NCBI RefSeq assembly: GCF_002843305.1
Contig: NZ_PGSG01000026.1
Span: forward strand, 1 to 64,000
Source: Streptomyces barkulensis
GTDB lineage: Bacteria; Actinomycetota; Actinomycetes; Streptomycetales; Streptomycetaceae
DNA: 64,000 nucleotides
Direction of reading: 5' to 3'
This document shows positions 16,551-25,307 of the stretch, piece by piece. Both the position numbers and the translations under genes were made by a program. Positions within the stretch are counted from its first letter, which is position 1, and each line of letters starts with the position of its first letter. Below the pieces are notes generated by a model, which saw only the letters and a list, made by a program, of their open reading frames with translations, made no database searches and had not been told where the DNA came from.

Positions 16551-17528
16551 ATGAGACGCAGACGACCCGTGCCGCCCTCCCCCCTGCCGCAGCGCCACGG
16601 GATCGACCCCGTCCGCCTCAGGCTGCCCGAGGAAGGCCGCTGGGAGACGGTCCGAGACCATCTGGTCGACCGGCTGCCCGCGGTGGCGCCGGCCCTGATC
16701 GACACCATGCTGCGCGAGGGCGGCGTCTGGTGCGCGGACGGCCCGCTGGCACCGGACGCCCCGTACCGGCCGGGGACCTACCTGTGGTTCCACCGGGAGC
16801 TGCCCGACGAGGTGCCGGTGCCGTACGAGGTGGAGGTGCTGTACCGCGACGACGTCCTGGTCGTCGCGGACAAGCCGCACTTCCTGGCCACCACACCGCG
16901 CGGCCGGCACGTCACCGAGACCGCGCTGGCCCGCCTCCGCCGCGATCTGGGGCTGCCCGGGCTCAGCCCGGCGCACCGGCTGGACCGGCTCACCGCGGGC
17001 GTGGTGATGTTCACCGTCCGCCCCGAGCACCGCGCCGCCTACCAGGGCCTCTTCCAGGACCGGCGGGTGCGCAAGGAGTACGAGGCCGTGGCGCCCCACG
17101 ACCCGGGTCTGGAGCTGCCGCGCACGGTGCGCAGCCGGATCGTCAAGGAACTCGGGGTCATCGCCGCGCGGGAGGTGCCGGGGGAGCCCGACAGCGTCAG
17201 CCGCGTGGAGCTGACCGGGCACCGCGGCGGGCTCGGCCGCTACCGGCTGGTGCCGCTGACCGGCCGCACCCACCAGCTGCGCCTGCACATGAGTTCCCTG
17301 GGCGTGCCCATACTGGGCGACCCGGTCTATCCGACGGTCACCGACCCCGCCCCCGACGACTTCGGCCGCCCTCTCCAACTGCTGGCCAGATCGCTGGAGT
17401 TCACCGATCCGGTCACCGGCCGCGCGCGCCGCTTCACCAGCCGTCGCACGCTGTCCGCCTGGGATTCCCACCAGGAGTGGGCCGCCGGCGGGACCCGGGG
17501 GGCGGACGGCGCGCATCCGTCCGGGTGA
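16551..17528 (+). CDS. RluA family pseudouridine synthase
   Basis: A 325-residue RluA-type enzyme. The catalytic motif HRLDRLTAGVVMF contains the invariant Asp, and the RluA-specific LTGRTHQLRLHM and GDPVYP motifs follow. An N-terminal ~85-residue segment replaces a canonical S4 domain. It isomerises uridine in rRNA or tRNA; the target site cannot be assigned. The C-terminal 20 residues are low-complexity. There is no clear Shine-Dalgarno before the ATG at 16551, and a TAGGCT -10-like sequence 16 bases upstream suggests a leaderless transcript. Confidence 0.9.
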   Translation: MRRRRPVPPSPLPQRHGIDPVRLRLPEEGRWETVRDHLVDRLPAVAPALIDTMLREGGVWCADGPLAPDAPYRPGTYLWFHRELPDEVPVPYEVEVLYRDDVLVVADKPHFLATTPRGRHVTETALARLRRDLGLPGLSPAHRLDRLTAGVVMFTVRPEHRAAYQGLFQDRRVRKEYEAVAPHDPGLELPRTVRSRIVKELGVIAAREVPGEPDSVSRVELTGHRGGLGRYRLVPLTGRTHQLRLHMSSLGVPILGDPVYPTVTDPAPDDFGRPLQLLARSLEFTDPVTGRARRFTSRRTLSAWDSHQEWAAGGTRGADGAHPSG

Positions 17529-17609
17529 CCGCACGCCCCACAGCCGGGGAGTTCCGGGGCGAACGGGAAGACGGCCATGGAAGGCGAACCGGCGGAAAGG
17601 GGCTTGCGG

Positions 17610-18299
17610 ATGAGCGGCGACGGAACGGAAAGGGCCGTGCTCTTCGACGTGGACGGCACTCTGGTGGACACCACCTACCTGCACACCGTGGCCTGGTGGG
17701 AGGCGCTGCGGCAGGCGGGCCGCCGGGTGCCGATGTCGGTGATCCACCGGACCATCGGCATGGGCAGCGACCAGCTCCTCGCCCGGTTCCTCGGCGAGGA
17801 CCGCGACCCGGAGGAGGCCGCCGCCGTCAGCGCGGCCCACCACACCCTGTACGCCGAGTACTGGCCGCGGCTGGCCCCGCTGGACGGAGCCGCCGAACTG
17901 CTCAGGGCCTGCGCCGACCGCGGCTGGACGGTCGTCCTGGCCAGCTCCGCGCGCGGCGACGAACTGGAGGCGATGCGGCGCGCGGTGGGCGCGGACGAGG
18001 CGGTGACCGCCGCGACCAGCTCCGACGACGTGGAGGCCAGCAAGCCCGCGCCGGACCTGGTGCGCTCCGCGCTCGACCACGCGCGGGTCACCCCGGACCG
18101 GGCCGTCTTCGTCGGCGACACCGTGTGGGACGTGGTGGCGTGCGAGCGGGCGGACGTGCCCTGCGTGGGCGTGCTCTCGGGCGGCATCACCCGGCGGGAG
18201 CTGGAGGAGGCGGGCGCTGCGGAGGTCTACGAGAACCCCGCGGACCTGCTGGCCCACCTCGACTCCAGCCTGCTCGCCCGCCACTCCCGCGGGCGCTGA
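17610..18299 (+). CDS. HAD family phosphatase
   Basis: A 229-residue haloacid-dehalogenase-type phosphatase. Motif I is LFDVDGTLVDTTY, motif II VVLASSARGDE, motif III Lys in ASKPAPDLV, and motif IV VFVGDTVWDVVA. The C1-type cap lies in between (residues ~20-95). It resembles phosphoglycolate-phosphatase/beta-phosphoglucomutase-like enzymes, but the substrate is not assignable. I chose the ATG at 17610, preceded by GGAAAGGGG; an in-frame ATG at 17577 adds 11 residues. Confidence 0.9.
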   Translation: MSGDGTERAVLFDVDGTLVDTTYLHTVAWWEALRQAGRRVPMSVIHRTIGMGSDQLLARFLGEDRDPEEAAAVSAAHHTLYAEYWPRLAPLDGAAELLRACADRGWTVVLASSARGDELEAMRRAVGADEAVTAATSSDDVEASKPAPDLVRSALDHARVTPDRAVFVGDTVWDVVACERADVPCVGVLSGGITRRELEEAGAAEVYENPADLLAHLDSSLLARHSRGR

Positions 18300-18423
18300 G
18301 CCCCGCCGGCTCCCGGCTTTCCGGCTTCCCCCGGAGGACGCCGGAGGTTCCCCGCCGCCGAGGAAGGGCACCCGTCCGCCGCTGCCCGGTGCCCCGAACC
18401 CGGTGGCGACGAGGAGGACCGCG

Positions 18424-18549
18424 ATGCCCGTCGGCCGTACCCCGCCCGCGTCCAGTCCGGCGCGGCGCTCCCACCCCTTCGCCGGGCCGGGCACGACCCC
18501 GTGCGAGGCGTCCGATGGCCACGACCGGTCCCGGCGCTCCCGGCGGTGA
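18424..18549 (+). CDS. Possible 41-aa leader-type small ORF
   Basis: A short frame from an ATG preceded by a strong GAGGAGGACC site; its stop lies 33 bases inside the polyprenyl synthase gene, whose own ATG lacks an obvious Shine-Dalgarno. The peptide is basic and Pro/Ser-rich (MPVGRTPPASSPARRSHPF...) and resembles no known family. It could couple translation of the synthase, or the strong site could be coincidental. Confidence 0.3.
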   Translation: MPVGRTPPASSPARRSHPFAGPGTTPCEASDGHDRSRRSRR

Positions 18550-19726
18550 CGCTCCCGCCGGCGCCCGCGAGTGTCCGCCGGGTCCGGACCCGGGCCCGGA
18601 CCCGGACGCCCGCCCCGGCCCGGACCGCGGCGGACCCGCGGGGCCCGGCGACGAGTTCCGGCGCGGCCTGGAGGAGACCCTGCGGCGCTACACCGGCCGC
18701 AGGTGCGAGGAGGCCGGCGGCATCGACGGCCTCTTCCGCGCCCGGCCGGCCGCCGACGTCGCACGGTTCACGCTGCACGGGGGCAAACGGACACGGGCCG
18801 CCTTCCTGTGGTGGGGCTGGCGCGCCTCCGGAGGACGGCCGGGGGACGGAGACGAGACCACCGTCCTCCGGCTCGCCGCAGCCCTGGAACTGCTCCAGAC
18901 CTGTGCGCTGATCCACGACGACCTGATGGACGACTCCGCGCTGCGCCGCGGCCGCCCGGCCCTCCACGTCGACCTCGCCCGCCGCCACCGGCACGACGGG
19001 ATGCTCGGCAGCCCCGAGGCGTACGGGGCGTCGATGGCGATCCTCGCCGGAGACCTCGCGCTGGCCTGGGCCGACGACCTGTTCACCGAGGCCCTGCCGG
19101 AGGGGCCGGCCGGGCGGCGGGTGCGGGAGCCGTGGCGCGCGATGCGCACGGAGATGGTGGCCGGCCAGTTCCTCGATCTGCACACCCAGGCCGGGGGAGG
19201 CTTCTCGGCGCCGGCGGCGCTGCGCGTGGCCCACCTCAAAAGCGCCCTCTACACCGTCGAACGCCCCCTCCAACTGGGCGCGGCCCTGCGCGGGGCGCCC
19301 CCCGAACTCGTCGGCGCCCTGCGCCTCGCGGGCCGGCGGGCGGGGCTGGCCTTCCAGCTCCGCGACGATCTCCTCGGCGTCTTCGGTGACCCGCGGCGGA
19401 CGGGCAAACCGGCGGGTGACGACGTACGGGAGGGCAAGAACACCTATCCGGCGGCCCTCGCCCTGGCCCGTGCCGAGGCGCTCGGCGACACCGAGGCCCT
19501 CGCCGTCCTGCGTGAGAGCCTGGGCGACCGGACGCTTACCCCCCAGCGGCTCGCCCGTTTCCGCGAGGTCCTGACCGAGCTGGGGGTGCGGGCGGCCGTG
19601 GAGAGGCGGATCGAGCGGCTGAGCGCGCTCGCCCTGGACCGGATCGACCAGGCCTGTGACGACCCCGCCGTCCGGCGGGGTCTGGCCGGCCTGGTGCGGG
19701 CGGTGGCGGGTATGCGGCCGCCGTGA
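18515..19726 (+). CDS. Trans-isoprenyl (polyprenyl) diphosphate synthase
   Basis: A 403-residue polyprenyl synthetase family protein. After a disordered Gly/Pro-rich N-terminus (~1-45), it has GGKRTRAAFL, the first aspartate-rich motif LIHDDLMDDSALRRGRP, QFLDL, and the second aspartate-rich motif QLRDDLLGVFGDP followed by GDDVREGKNTY. These Asp residues bind Mg2+-diphosphate. It condenses allylic diphosphates with IPP; chain length cannot be set by eye. It stands alone, so supply of precursors for quinones or terpenoids is only a general inference. The N-terminal extension is longer than usual. Confidence 0.9.
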   Translation: MATTGPGAPGGDAPAGARECPPGPDPGPDPDARPGPDRGGPAGPGDEFRRGLEETLRRYTGRRCEEAGGIDGLFRARPAADVARFTLHGGKRTRAAFLWWGWRASGGRPGDGDETTVLRLAAALELLQTCALIHDDLMDDSALRRGRPALHVDLARRHRHDGMLGSPEAYGASMAILAGDLALAWADDLFTEALPEGPAGRRVREPWRAMRTEMVAGQFLDLHTQAGGGFSAPAALRVAHLKSALYTVERPLQLGAALRGAPPELVGALRLAGRRAGLAFQLRDDLLGVFGDPRRTGKPAGDDVREGKNTYPAALALARAEALGDTEALAVLRESLGDRTLTPQRLARFREVLTELGVRAAVERRIERLSALALDRIDQACDDPAVRRGLAGLVRAVAGMRPP

Positions 19727-19733
19727 CCGGCGG

Positions 19734-20363
19734 TCAGCAGCGCACCGGGCCGGGAACGGTCATGCGGAAGGGGCGCACGGCCAGCGAGATCCGGGCGGTG
19801 GTGCGCTCCAGGGGCGGAAGCCGCTCCGACCACGAGGTGACCGCCACCTTCTCCAGGCGCGGGGACCCCACCAGGCGGCCCGGAACGAACAGCCGCCGCC
19901 CGGCCGGGCCGGAGAAGCCCGGCAGGGGCATGGGGAACGCCGGGAGCCGCAGCCTCCCCGGGGTGAAGGCCAGAGAGGCGACCGGGCCCTCGTGATCGGT
20001 GACGTGCACCGAGCGGTCCGTCCAGGTGAACGAGGCGAACCGCTTGGGCAGGCCCCAGATCTCCCGGCCGCCCCGCACCGAGGTGGCGTCGTCGACCCAG
20101 ACGCGGTCGATCAGCAGCCCGGCGCGGCGGCCGCGCCGGACCAGGGGCCCCATGGCCAGTTCGTCGTAGACGAGGGTGCCCTCCCGGTACCGGACGAGCC
20201 CGACCGCCAGCAGGGAGGCGCGGGCCAGCGGGCGGAGGTCCGGCGGGACGGGCAGCCGGCCGCGTACCGGCAGGAGCGCCACCCACAGACGCCCCCGGAA
20301 GGTCCAGGGGGCGGGAGGGTACGGAGGGAGCGGCCCGCCCGGGGCGGGTGCGGAATCCGGCAT
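19734..20363 (-). CDS. Acetoacetate decarboxylase-like (ADC fold) protein
   Basis: A 209-residue ADC-superfamily protein. Recognisable segments are PAPWTFRGRLWVALLPV, YREGTLVYDELAMGPLVRRG, VWVDDATSVRGGREIWGLPKRFASF and the small C-terminal barrel strands. The Lys in WGLPKRFASF occupies the region of the Schiff-base lysine of ADC. Actinomycete relatives are usually annotated only as ADC family, and the substrate is uncertain. A GGAAGGAG site precedes the ATG. It converges on the polyprenyl synthase gene with a 7-base gap. Confidence 0.75.
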   Translation of the reverse strand: MPDSAPAPGGPLPPYPPAPWTFRGRLWVALLPVRGRLPVPPDLRPLARASLLAVGLVRYREGTLVYDELAMGPLVRRGRRAGLLIDRVWVDDATSVRGGREIWGLPKRFASFTWTDRSVHVTDHEGPVASLAFTPGRLRLPAFPMPLPGFSGPAGRRLFVPGRLVGSPRLEKVAVTSWSERLPPLERTTARISLAVRPFRMTVPGPVRC

Positions 20364-20454
20364 CTCCCACGGCTCCTTCCCGGCACGGCCGACGGTGCGG
20401 GAACCGTACCCCGTGCGCGGCGGACCATGCGGTAGGGGCGGGGCCCACAACGGC

Positions 20455-20492
20455 GGGTGGGTGCCCCGCGGCCCGCCGCGGGGCACCCACCC
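20455..20492. terminator. Strong terminator hairpin
   Basis: A perfect 17-bp stem (20455-20471 with 20476-20492; left arm GGGTGGGTGCCCCGCGG) and loop CCCG. It lies 17 bases beyond the stop of the secreted small protein gene, which it most likely terminates. Confidence 0.85.
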
Positions 20493-20509
20493 GGGGCGCC
20501 GCCGAGTGA

Positions 20510-20725
20510 TTACTCCGCCGTGGTGGCGTTGCTGGTCATGCAGCCCTTGGTCTGGCTGCCCGCACTCGGGAGCAGACCGCCCAGGAGGCCGGGGTTGACG
20601 TGCTCGGAGCACATCTGGACGCCCGACTCGGGGGCGGCCGAGGCGGCGGTGGCGGCGGGGGCGGCGGCGAACAGGGCGCAGCAGAGACCGGCACCGACCG
20701 CGGACATGCGGACAAGACGACGCAT
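20510..20725 (-). CDS. Small secreted protein (71 aa)
   Basis: A precursor with a clear Sec signal peptide (MRRLVRMSAVGAGLCCALFAA..., cleavage near AASAA, residue ~31). The mature peptide is about 40 residues, rich in Gly/Ser, with two Cys (VQMCSEHV and TKGCMTSN) that could form one disulfide. Length, signal and single-disulfide layout recall chaplins, but the chaplin GNVISVPVH/VNACGN motifs are absent, so I leave it unassigned. A strong AAGGAG lies 7 bases from the ATG, and a dedicated terminator follows. Confidence 0.75.
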   Translation of the reverse strand: MRRLVRMSAVGAGLCCALFAAAPAATAASAAPESGVQMCSEHVNPGLLGGLLPSAGSQTKGCMTSNATTAE

Positions 20726-21255
20726 GGGATCAATCTCCTTCGAGACGTTGGGGGGACTTCCACCATGACCCCGGCGCGGCCCGGCCGCGCGGCGGCCTGC
20801 TGCATTCGGTCCCCCATGTCACCCGCAGGGATTTGTCGACCTGTCGCCACATCGCCCTGCTGCCCTGCGGGATGCCGTCCGGAAGACCCTCAGGAGGCCG
20901 GATAACACACCCGGTGCCGGACGGACGGCGGCCGCCTCGTGCGGGTCCCTGGCGGGCCCGCCGGGCGGCGCGTCCTCCTCCCGGGCCCGGCTTCCTCGTC
21001 CAAGGCGAGCCGGAGTCGGGGTGTCTCGGCTCGTTTGGGGGCCGGCCGGGGAAGGGAGGAGCCGGCGGCCGATCTGTGCGGGGGACGGACACCCGGCCGC
21101 CGGCGGCGTCAGCGCGTGGAACTCCGCTGACCACTGTGAGACTCCCTTGCGGGTTGTGTCCTTCGCGTACCCGTCGTTCACGGCGGCACGCATACCGGCG
21201 GCACCCCGATACGACCCCGGCGCCGCCCCGGCCGCCGTGCGCCGGCCGCCGCACG
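20726..21255. other. 530-bp region without a confident gene
   Basis: Open frames exist on both strands, but they show GC-rich antisense-like composition, no family resemblance and no good start sites. The right part of this region lies downstream of the P1 peptidase gene. The left part should contain the promoter of the small secreted protein. I see no clear hairpin or operator. Confidence 0.5.
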
Positions 21256-22317
21256 TCACGCGCCGGACGAGGTTGCCCCCACGGCCAGTTCCCGCAGCCG
21301 GTCCACCGGCACCGCGGGAACCGTACGGCCCAGCCGGCCGGTCGTGGTGACCGCCGCGCACAGGGCGTTGAGCACCGACTCCTCGGTTGCCCGCAGGACC
21401 GCGCCGAACAGCGGGTCGAGGCAGCGGTCGGGAACCGCCACCGGTGCGCCGCCGCGCAGGGCAGAGGTGCTGAACGCGAGCCCGTAGTCCCCGCTGCCGT
21501 GGCCGTAGGAGGCGCCGACCCGGCCCAGGGCGAACACCGCGCGCCGGGCCAGCCGGCCCAACTGCCGGGAGTCCAGCGCCGCGTCGGTCGCGACGATCAC
21601 CATGCACGAGCCGTCCTCGCCGGGGCCCGGATCCTCGGCCGGGCCGGAGGGGGCCGGAAGGACGGGGGCACCTGAGAGCCGCAGCGTGCCGCCGAAGTTG
21701 GCCTGCGTCAGCACGCCCACCCGGACCGGACCCGCCGGCTCCGGCGTGACCAGCCGGGAGGCGGTGCCGATCCCCGCCTTGAACCCCAGCGCGCAGGTGC
21801 CCGTGCCCGCGCCGACGCACCCTTCGGCCACCGGTCCGCCCGCAGCCCCCTCGATCGCGGCCAGCACGTGCTCCTCGCGCACCGGCCGGGCCCTGATGTC
21901 GGAGAGGTATCCGTCGTTGCACTCGCCGACCACCGGGTTGAAGGAGAGCACCCCGGCGTGCTCCGGGCGGGCGAGCATCCAGCTCACCACCGCGTCCGCG
22001 GCGCGGAAGGCACAGAGGGTGGAGGTGAGGACGACCGGTGACTCCAACTGCCCCAGTTCGGCGACCTGGGTGGCGCCGACCAGCTTGCCGTAGCCGTTCG
22101 CGGTGAACAGCGCGGCGGGCAGCGGAGTGCCGCCGGGATGGGGCCCGATGCCCGCCGGGACGACCGCGGTCACCCCGGTGTGCACATCGGGCGGCCTGCG
22201 CACGGTGGTGTGTCCGACGGCGACCCCGGGCACGTCGGTGATCGCGTTGCAGGGGCCCGGCTCGTCATCGTCCGCCACGATCCCCAGTTCCCGCGCCCGT
22301 CGGGAATAGTGTGCCAT
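21256..22317 (-). CDS. P1 family peptidase (DmpA/beta-peptidyl aminopeptidase-like)
   Basis: A 353-residue member of MEROPS family S58. The N-terminal ITDVPGVAVGHTTV is diagnostic, and the autoprocessing site is the Gly-Ser of EDGSCMVIVATDAAL (Ser ~237), which becomes the N-terminal nucleophile after self-cleavage into alpha and beta chains. GTGTCALGFKAGIGTASR is also conserved. The enzymes are cytoplasmic aminopeptidases, some active on D- or beta-amino-acid peptides. An extra insertion, PAPSGPAEDPGPG, precedes the cleavage site. It is monocistronic. Confidence 0.9.
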   Translation of the reverse strand: MAHYSRRARELGIVADDDEPGPCNAITDVPGVAVGHTTVRRPPDVHTGVTAVVPAGIGPHPGGTPLPAALFTANGYGKLVGATQVAELGQLESPVVLTSTLCAFRAADAVVSWMLARPEHAGVLSFNPVVGECNDGYLSDIRARPVREEHVLAAIEGAAGGPVAEGCVGAGTGTCALGFKAGIGTASRLVTPEPAGPVRVGVLTQANFGGTLRLSGAPVLPAPSGPAEDPGPGEDGSCMVIVATDAALDSRQLGRLARRAVFALGRVGASYGHGSGDYGLAFSTSALRGGAPVAVPDRCLDPLFGAVLRATEESVLNALCAAVTTTGRLGRTVPAVPVDRLRELAVGATSSGA

Positions 22318-22589
22318 GCGCCGCCCTTCCGGTCGTCTCCTGCCGCAGGACGCTTCCGTCCGCGGCGATCAGGGTCCCACCCGGAGGTCCACCGCATGCG
22401 TCGGCGGCTCCCCGGCCCGCGGCCTCACGCTCCGGCGTGTCGGGGTACGGCGCGTGTGCGCACGGGTGACGCGGTGTGCGAATCCCCCGCCGCGGCCCGG
22501 GGATGGGGCAGGGTGGGGAGACCGGATCCGTCCCGTGCGGCACGGATCGTTCCGGCGGAACCCGACCACGAGAGGTGCGGAAGGCGACG

Positions 22590-23807
22590 GTGCGCGGCCC
22601 TGAACCCCCCGGCGGAGCGCGTGCGGCCGGGGCCCGGAGGAGGGGGTACGTCCCCCCGAGGCTCGGTTCCCGGGCGCTGGTGGTCCTGCTCGTCGTCGTG
22701 ACGCTGCTGGTGGTGGTCTCCGACTACCTGGCCGACCGGGGTCTCGGTCTGGTCCCCCTGCTGATCTTCCTGCCCGCCTTCGTCGCGGGCCTCGGTACGG
22801 CACGGCAGACCGCCGCCGCCGCCGCGTGGGTCGTTCTCGTCCTGGTGGGGCTGCTGGTCTACGACCCGTTCCAGACGGTCTCCGCCAACCTCTCGACGCT
22901 CGCCTTCACCGCGGCGCTGGGCGCTCTGAGTATCGCCGGGGCCTGGCAGCGCGGCCGCAGGGACGCGGAGATCACCCGGCTGCGTTCGGCCGCCGCCGCG
23001 CTGCAGCGCCAGATCCTGCGCCCTCTTCCGCTGCTCACCGACCGGCTCCTGGCAGACGGTGTGTACGAGCCGGTGGAGGAGGACAGCAGGGTCGGCGGGG
23101 ACATCTACGAGGTCATGCCCTCGCCGTACGGCACCCGGGTGCTCATCGCCGACGTCCAGGGCAAGGGGCTGCCCGCCATCGGGACGGCCTTCGCGGTACT
23201 GGGCGCGTTCCGGGAAGCCGCCGGCCGGGAGCCGGAACTCACCTCGGTCGTGGAGGCCCTGGAGGAGGCGGTCGTCCGGCACAACGCCTTCGAGGCGCGG
23301 ACCGGGGAGCCCGAACGCTTCGTCACCGCGCTCGTCCTGAACGCCGACGGCGGCGGGGACGTCCAGGTGGTGGACTGCGGCCACATCCCGCCGTACCTGC
23401 TGCGCCGGGAGCGGAGCGGGCCGGCGGCCCGGCCGGTCCCGCTGCGGAACTCCGGGGTGCCCCTCGGGCTGGGCTCCCTCGCGCCGAAGTCCCGGGCGGT
23501 GGAACGGTTCGGTCTTCCGCCCGACGCCATGCTGCTGCTCTGCACGGACGGCGTCACCGAGGCGCGCGACTCCTCCGGGTCCTTCTTCCCCCTGGAGGAG
23601 CGCCTGGCCGGGTGGGCGGACGCCTCTCCCCGGGAGGTGGCCGCGGGCCTGCTGGACCAGTTGATGGCCCACACCGGGGGCAGCCCGGCGGACGACATCG
23701 CCCTTCTGGTTCTGCGCAGGAGCGCGCCGCCGGCGCCGGAGCGCGAGGCTTCCTCCTCCTTCTCCGGCAGCGGCGGGGTTGGGCCCCCGGGCGCCGGTTC
23801 CCGTTAG
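22590..23807 (+). CDS. Membrane-bound PP2C/SpoIIE serine phosphatase
   Basis: A 405-residue protein. Three or four N-terminal transmembrane segments (LVVLLVVVTLLVVVSDY, LVPLLIFLPAFVAGL, AAWVVLVLVGLLVYD and a fourth) precede a PPM/SpoIIE phosphatase domain. It shows EEDSRVGGDIYEV (metal-binding Asp), LIADVQGKGLPAIG, CGHIPPYLL, LLCTDGVTEARD and DDIALLVL. Actinomycete homologues dephosphorylate anti-anti-sigma factors. The GTG at 22590 is chosen for the GGAAGG six bases upstream. It converges with a second PP2C gene, overlapping by 4 bases. Confidence 0.9.
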   Translation: MRGPEPPGGARAAGARRRGYVPPRLGSRALVVLLVVVTLLVVVSDYLADRGLGLVPLLIFLPAFVAGLGTARQTAAAAAWVVLVLVGLLVYDPFQTVSANLSTLAFTAALGALSIAGAWQRGRRDAEITRLRSAAAALQRQILRPLPLLTDRLLADGVYEPVEEDSRVGGDIYEVMPSPYGTRVLIADVQGKGLPAIGTAFAVLGAFREAAGREPELTSVVEALEEAVVRHNAFEARTGEPERFVTALVLNADGGGDVQVVDCGHIPPYLLRRERSGPAARPVPLRNSGVPLGLGSLAPKSRAVERFGLPPDAMLLLCTDGVTEARDSSGSFFPLEERLAGWADASPREVAAGLLDQLMAHTGGSPADDIALLVLRRSAPPAPEREASSSFSGSGGVGPPGAGSR

Positions 23808-25051
23808 GCGGTGTGCAGACCGGCCCGGGCCGCTGCCGGGCCGACGGCGTCGGGGCGGGATCCGAGCCACTCGCACAGCAGGACGGTCGCGTCGTCCTGG
23901 AGCCGTCCGCCGTGGTGGCCGAGTACCGCGTGGACCAGGCGGCGCAGCGTCTCGGGCACGGGGAGGCCGTCGGCGTGGTGGCGGATGAGGAAGTCGATGA
24001 AGCGGGACAGACCGAACTCGCGGTCGCCCGGCCCGCGGGCCTCGGTGATGCCGTCGGTGTAGAACACCACGCGGTCGCCCGGCTCGAGCTGCTCGCGGCA
24101 CAGAGTGCTCGCCAGGCCCAGTTCGGTGCCCATCGGATGGGTGGGCCGGCAGCGCAGCAGGGCGGACCAGCGTCCGCCGCGGATGACGACCGGCGGGTGG
24201 TGCCCGCGGTTGACCCAGGAGAACACACCGGTGCGGGTGTCCAGGGCGGCCAGGATCCCGGTGGCGTAACGAGTGTTGCCGAACTGCCGCACCAGGGTGT
24301 CCTCGATCGCCTCGCCGGTCTCGGTGAGCGAGGCCCCCTGGCGGCGCAGGTTGCGTCCGGCGGCCACGGCGAGGCCGGCGGTGAGCCCGGCCGCGGTGTC
24401 GTGGCCCATGGCGTCGAAGACCGACAGATGGATGACGGGCCCCGCGGTGGCGTAGTCGTAGGCGTCGCCGCTGACGAGGTAGGCGGGTTCCAGGGCGGCG
24501 CTGATCACCACCCGGCCGTCGGCGTAGGTGCGCGGGGGCATCAGGTGCCACTGCATCTCGGCCGCGACGTTCATCTCCCGGGTGCGCGTCAGCCGGGCGC
24601 CGATGTCGCTGGTCCTGCCCTTGCCTTCCAGCATGAGCGCCGTCAGGGAGGCCAGCAGTCCCATGTGGTCATGGATACGGTCGTCGTCGAGGGCGGTGCT
24701 GACGTTCAGCACCCCCAGGCGTTCGGTGCCGTCCAGCAGGGGCACCCACCAGCGGTAGCCGTGCGGCCCGGCTCCGGCGGCGGGCAGGGTCTGGCCGTAC
24801 TGGAAGGCCCGGCCGGGCACGGTTCCCTCGACGGGCAGTTCCCTCTCCTCGGTGTCCGGGAGCGGTCCGGGGCCCGGCAGCAGGCGCAGCGAGTACTGCT
24901 GCAGGTCGGCCAGGTAGATCCGGACGTCCCGCAGGCCGGCGGTCGCCGCGTGCTCGGCCACGGTGGCCGGCAGCCCCTCCAGGGGGGTCAGGTGGCTGGC
25001 TCTCAGCAGGCCGGCGAGCATGCGGCGGACGGCGAGGTCCCGTTCCGGCAC
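23804..25051 (-). CDS. PP2C/SpoIIE phosphatase with N-terminal GAF-like sensor
   Basis: A 415-residue phosphatase. The first ~150 residues form a GAF-like domain (RDVRIYLADLQQYSLRLLPG; GYRWWVPLLDGTERLGVLNV). It is followed by a helix with AAEMQWHLMPPRTYADGRVVISAALEPAYLVSGDAYDY and the catalytic PPM core (VFDAMGHDTAAGL; WVNRGHHPPVVI; VVFYTDGITEARG; DDATVLLCE). It is soluble, unlike its convergent neighbour. The type usually controls sigma-factor partner switching, with the GAF domain sensing a ligand or redox cue. Confidence 0.9.
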   Translation of the reverse strand: MPERDLAVRRMLAGLLRASHLTPLEGLPATVAEHAATAGLRDVRIYLADLQQYSLRLLPGPGPLPDTEERELPVEGTVPGRAFQYGQTLPAAGAGPHGYRWWVPLLDGTERLGVLNVSTALDDDRIHDHMGLLASLTALMLEGKGRTSDIGARLTRTREMNVAAEMQWHLMPPRTYADGRVVISAALEPAYLVSGDAYDYATAGPVIHLSVFDAMGHDTAAGLTAGLAVAAGRNLRRQGASLTETGEAIEDTLVRQFGNTRYATGILAALDTRTGVFSWVNRGHHPPVVIRGGRWSALLRCRPTHPMGTELGLASTLCREQLEPGDRVVFYTDGITEARGPGDREFGLSRFIDFLIRHHADGLPVPETLRRLVHAVLGHHGGRLQDDATVLLCEWLGSRPDAVGPAAARAGLHTA

Positions 25052-25175
25052 AGCAGTGGCTCCTTACGGTCGTCCGCCCGGCCGGGGGCCGCTCCGGCGG
25101 CTTCGGTGGTGCGCCGGGGGCGGCCGGCGGGAGGGACGGACCCCGCCGTCGCATCAGCCTCCTCCGCCGTGTCCG

Positions 25176-25307
25176 TCACATCGCCCTGATCCGCATGTAC
25201 CGCACCAGGGAGGGCGCTCCCGCGACCGCGGTCGCCGCGGCGGCGGCCAGCAGGACGCCCACGGCGACGCGCACCACGGCGGCGGGGACGAAGACACCGT
25301 TCCTCAT
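25176..25307 (-). CDS. 43-aa membrane peptide (DUF6893-like), end of hydrogenase operon
   Basis: The peptide starts MRNGVFVPAAVVRVAVGVLL, continues as an Ala-rich helix, and ends LVRYMRIRAM; the 'RYxRIRxM' end resembles DUF6893 small proteins. The ATG overlaps the protease stop (ATGA) and has a near-perfect AAAGGAGGTGA Shine-Dalgarno, arguing strongly that it is expressed. One transmembrane helix suggests a membrane anchor or assembly factor in the hydrogenase system. No function is known. Confidence 0.65.
   Translation of the reverse strand: MRNGVFVPAAVVRVAVGVLLAAAAATAVAGAPSLVRYMRIRAM

Noticed and set aside
20510..20725. Chaplin identity for the small secreted protein
   Set aside because: The chaplin GNVISVPVH and VNACGN motifs are absent despite similar size and Cys number.
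20730..21254. Minus-strand open frame between the secreted-peptide and P1 peptidase genes
   Set aside because: No good start, no recognisable domain, and composition like other shadow frames.
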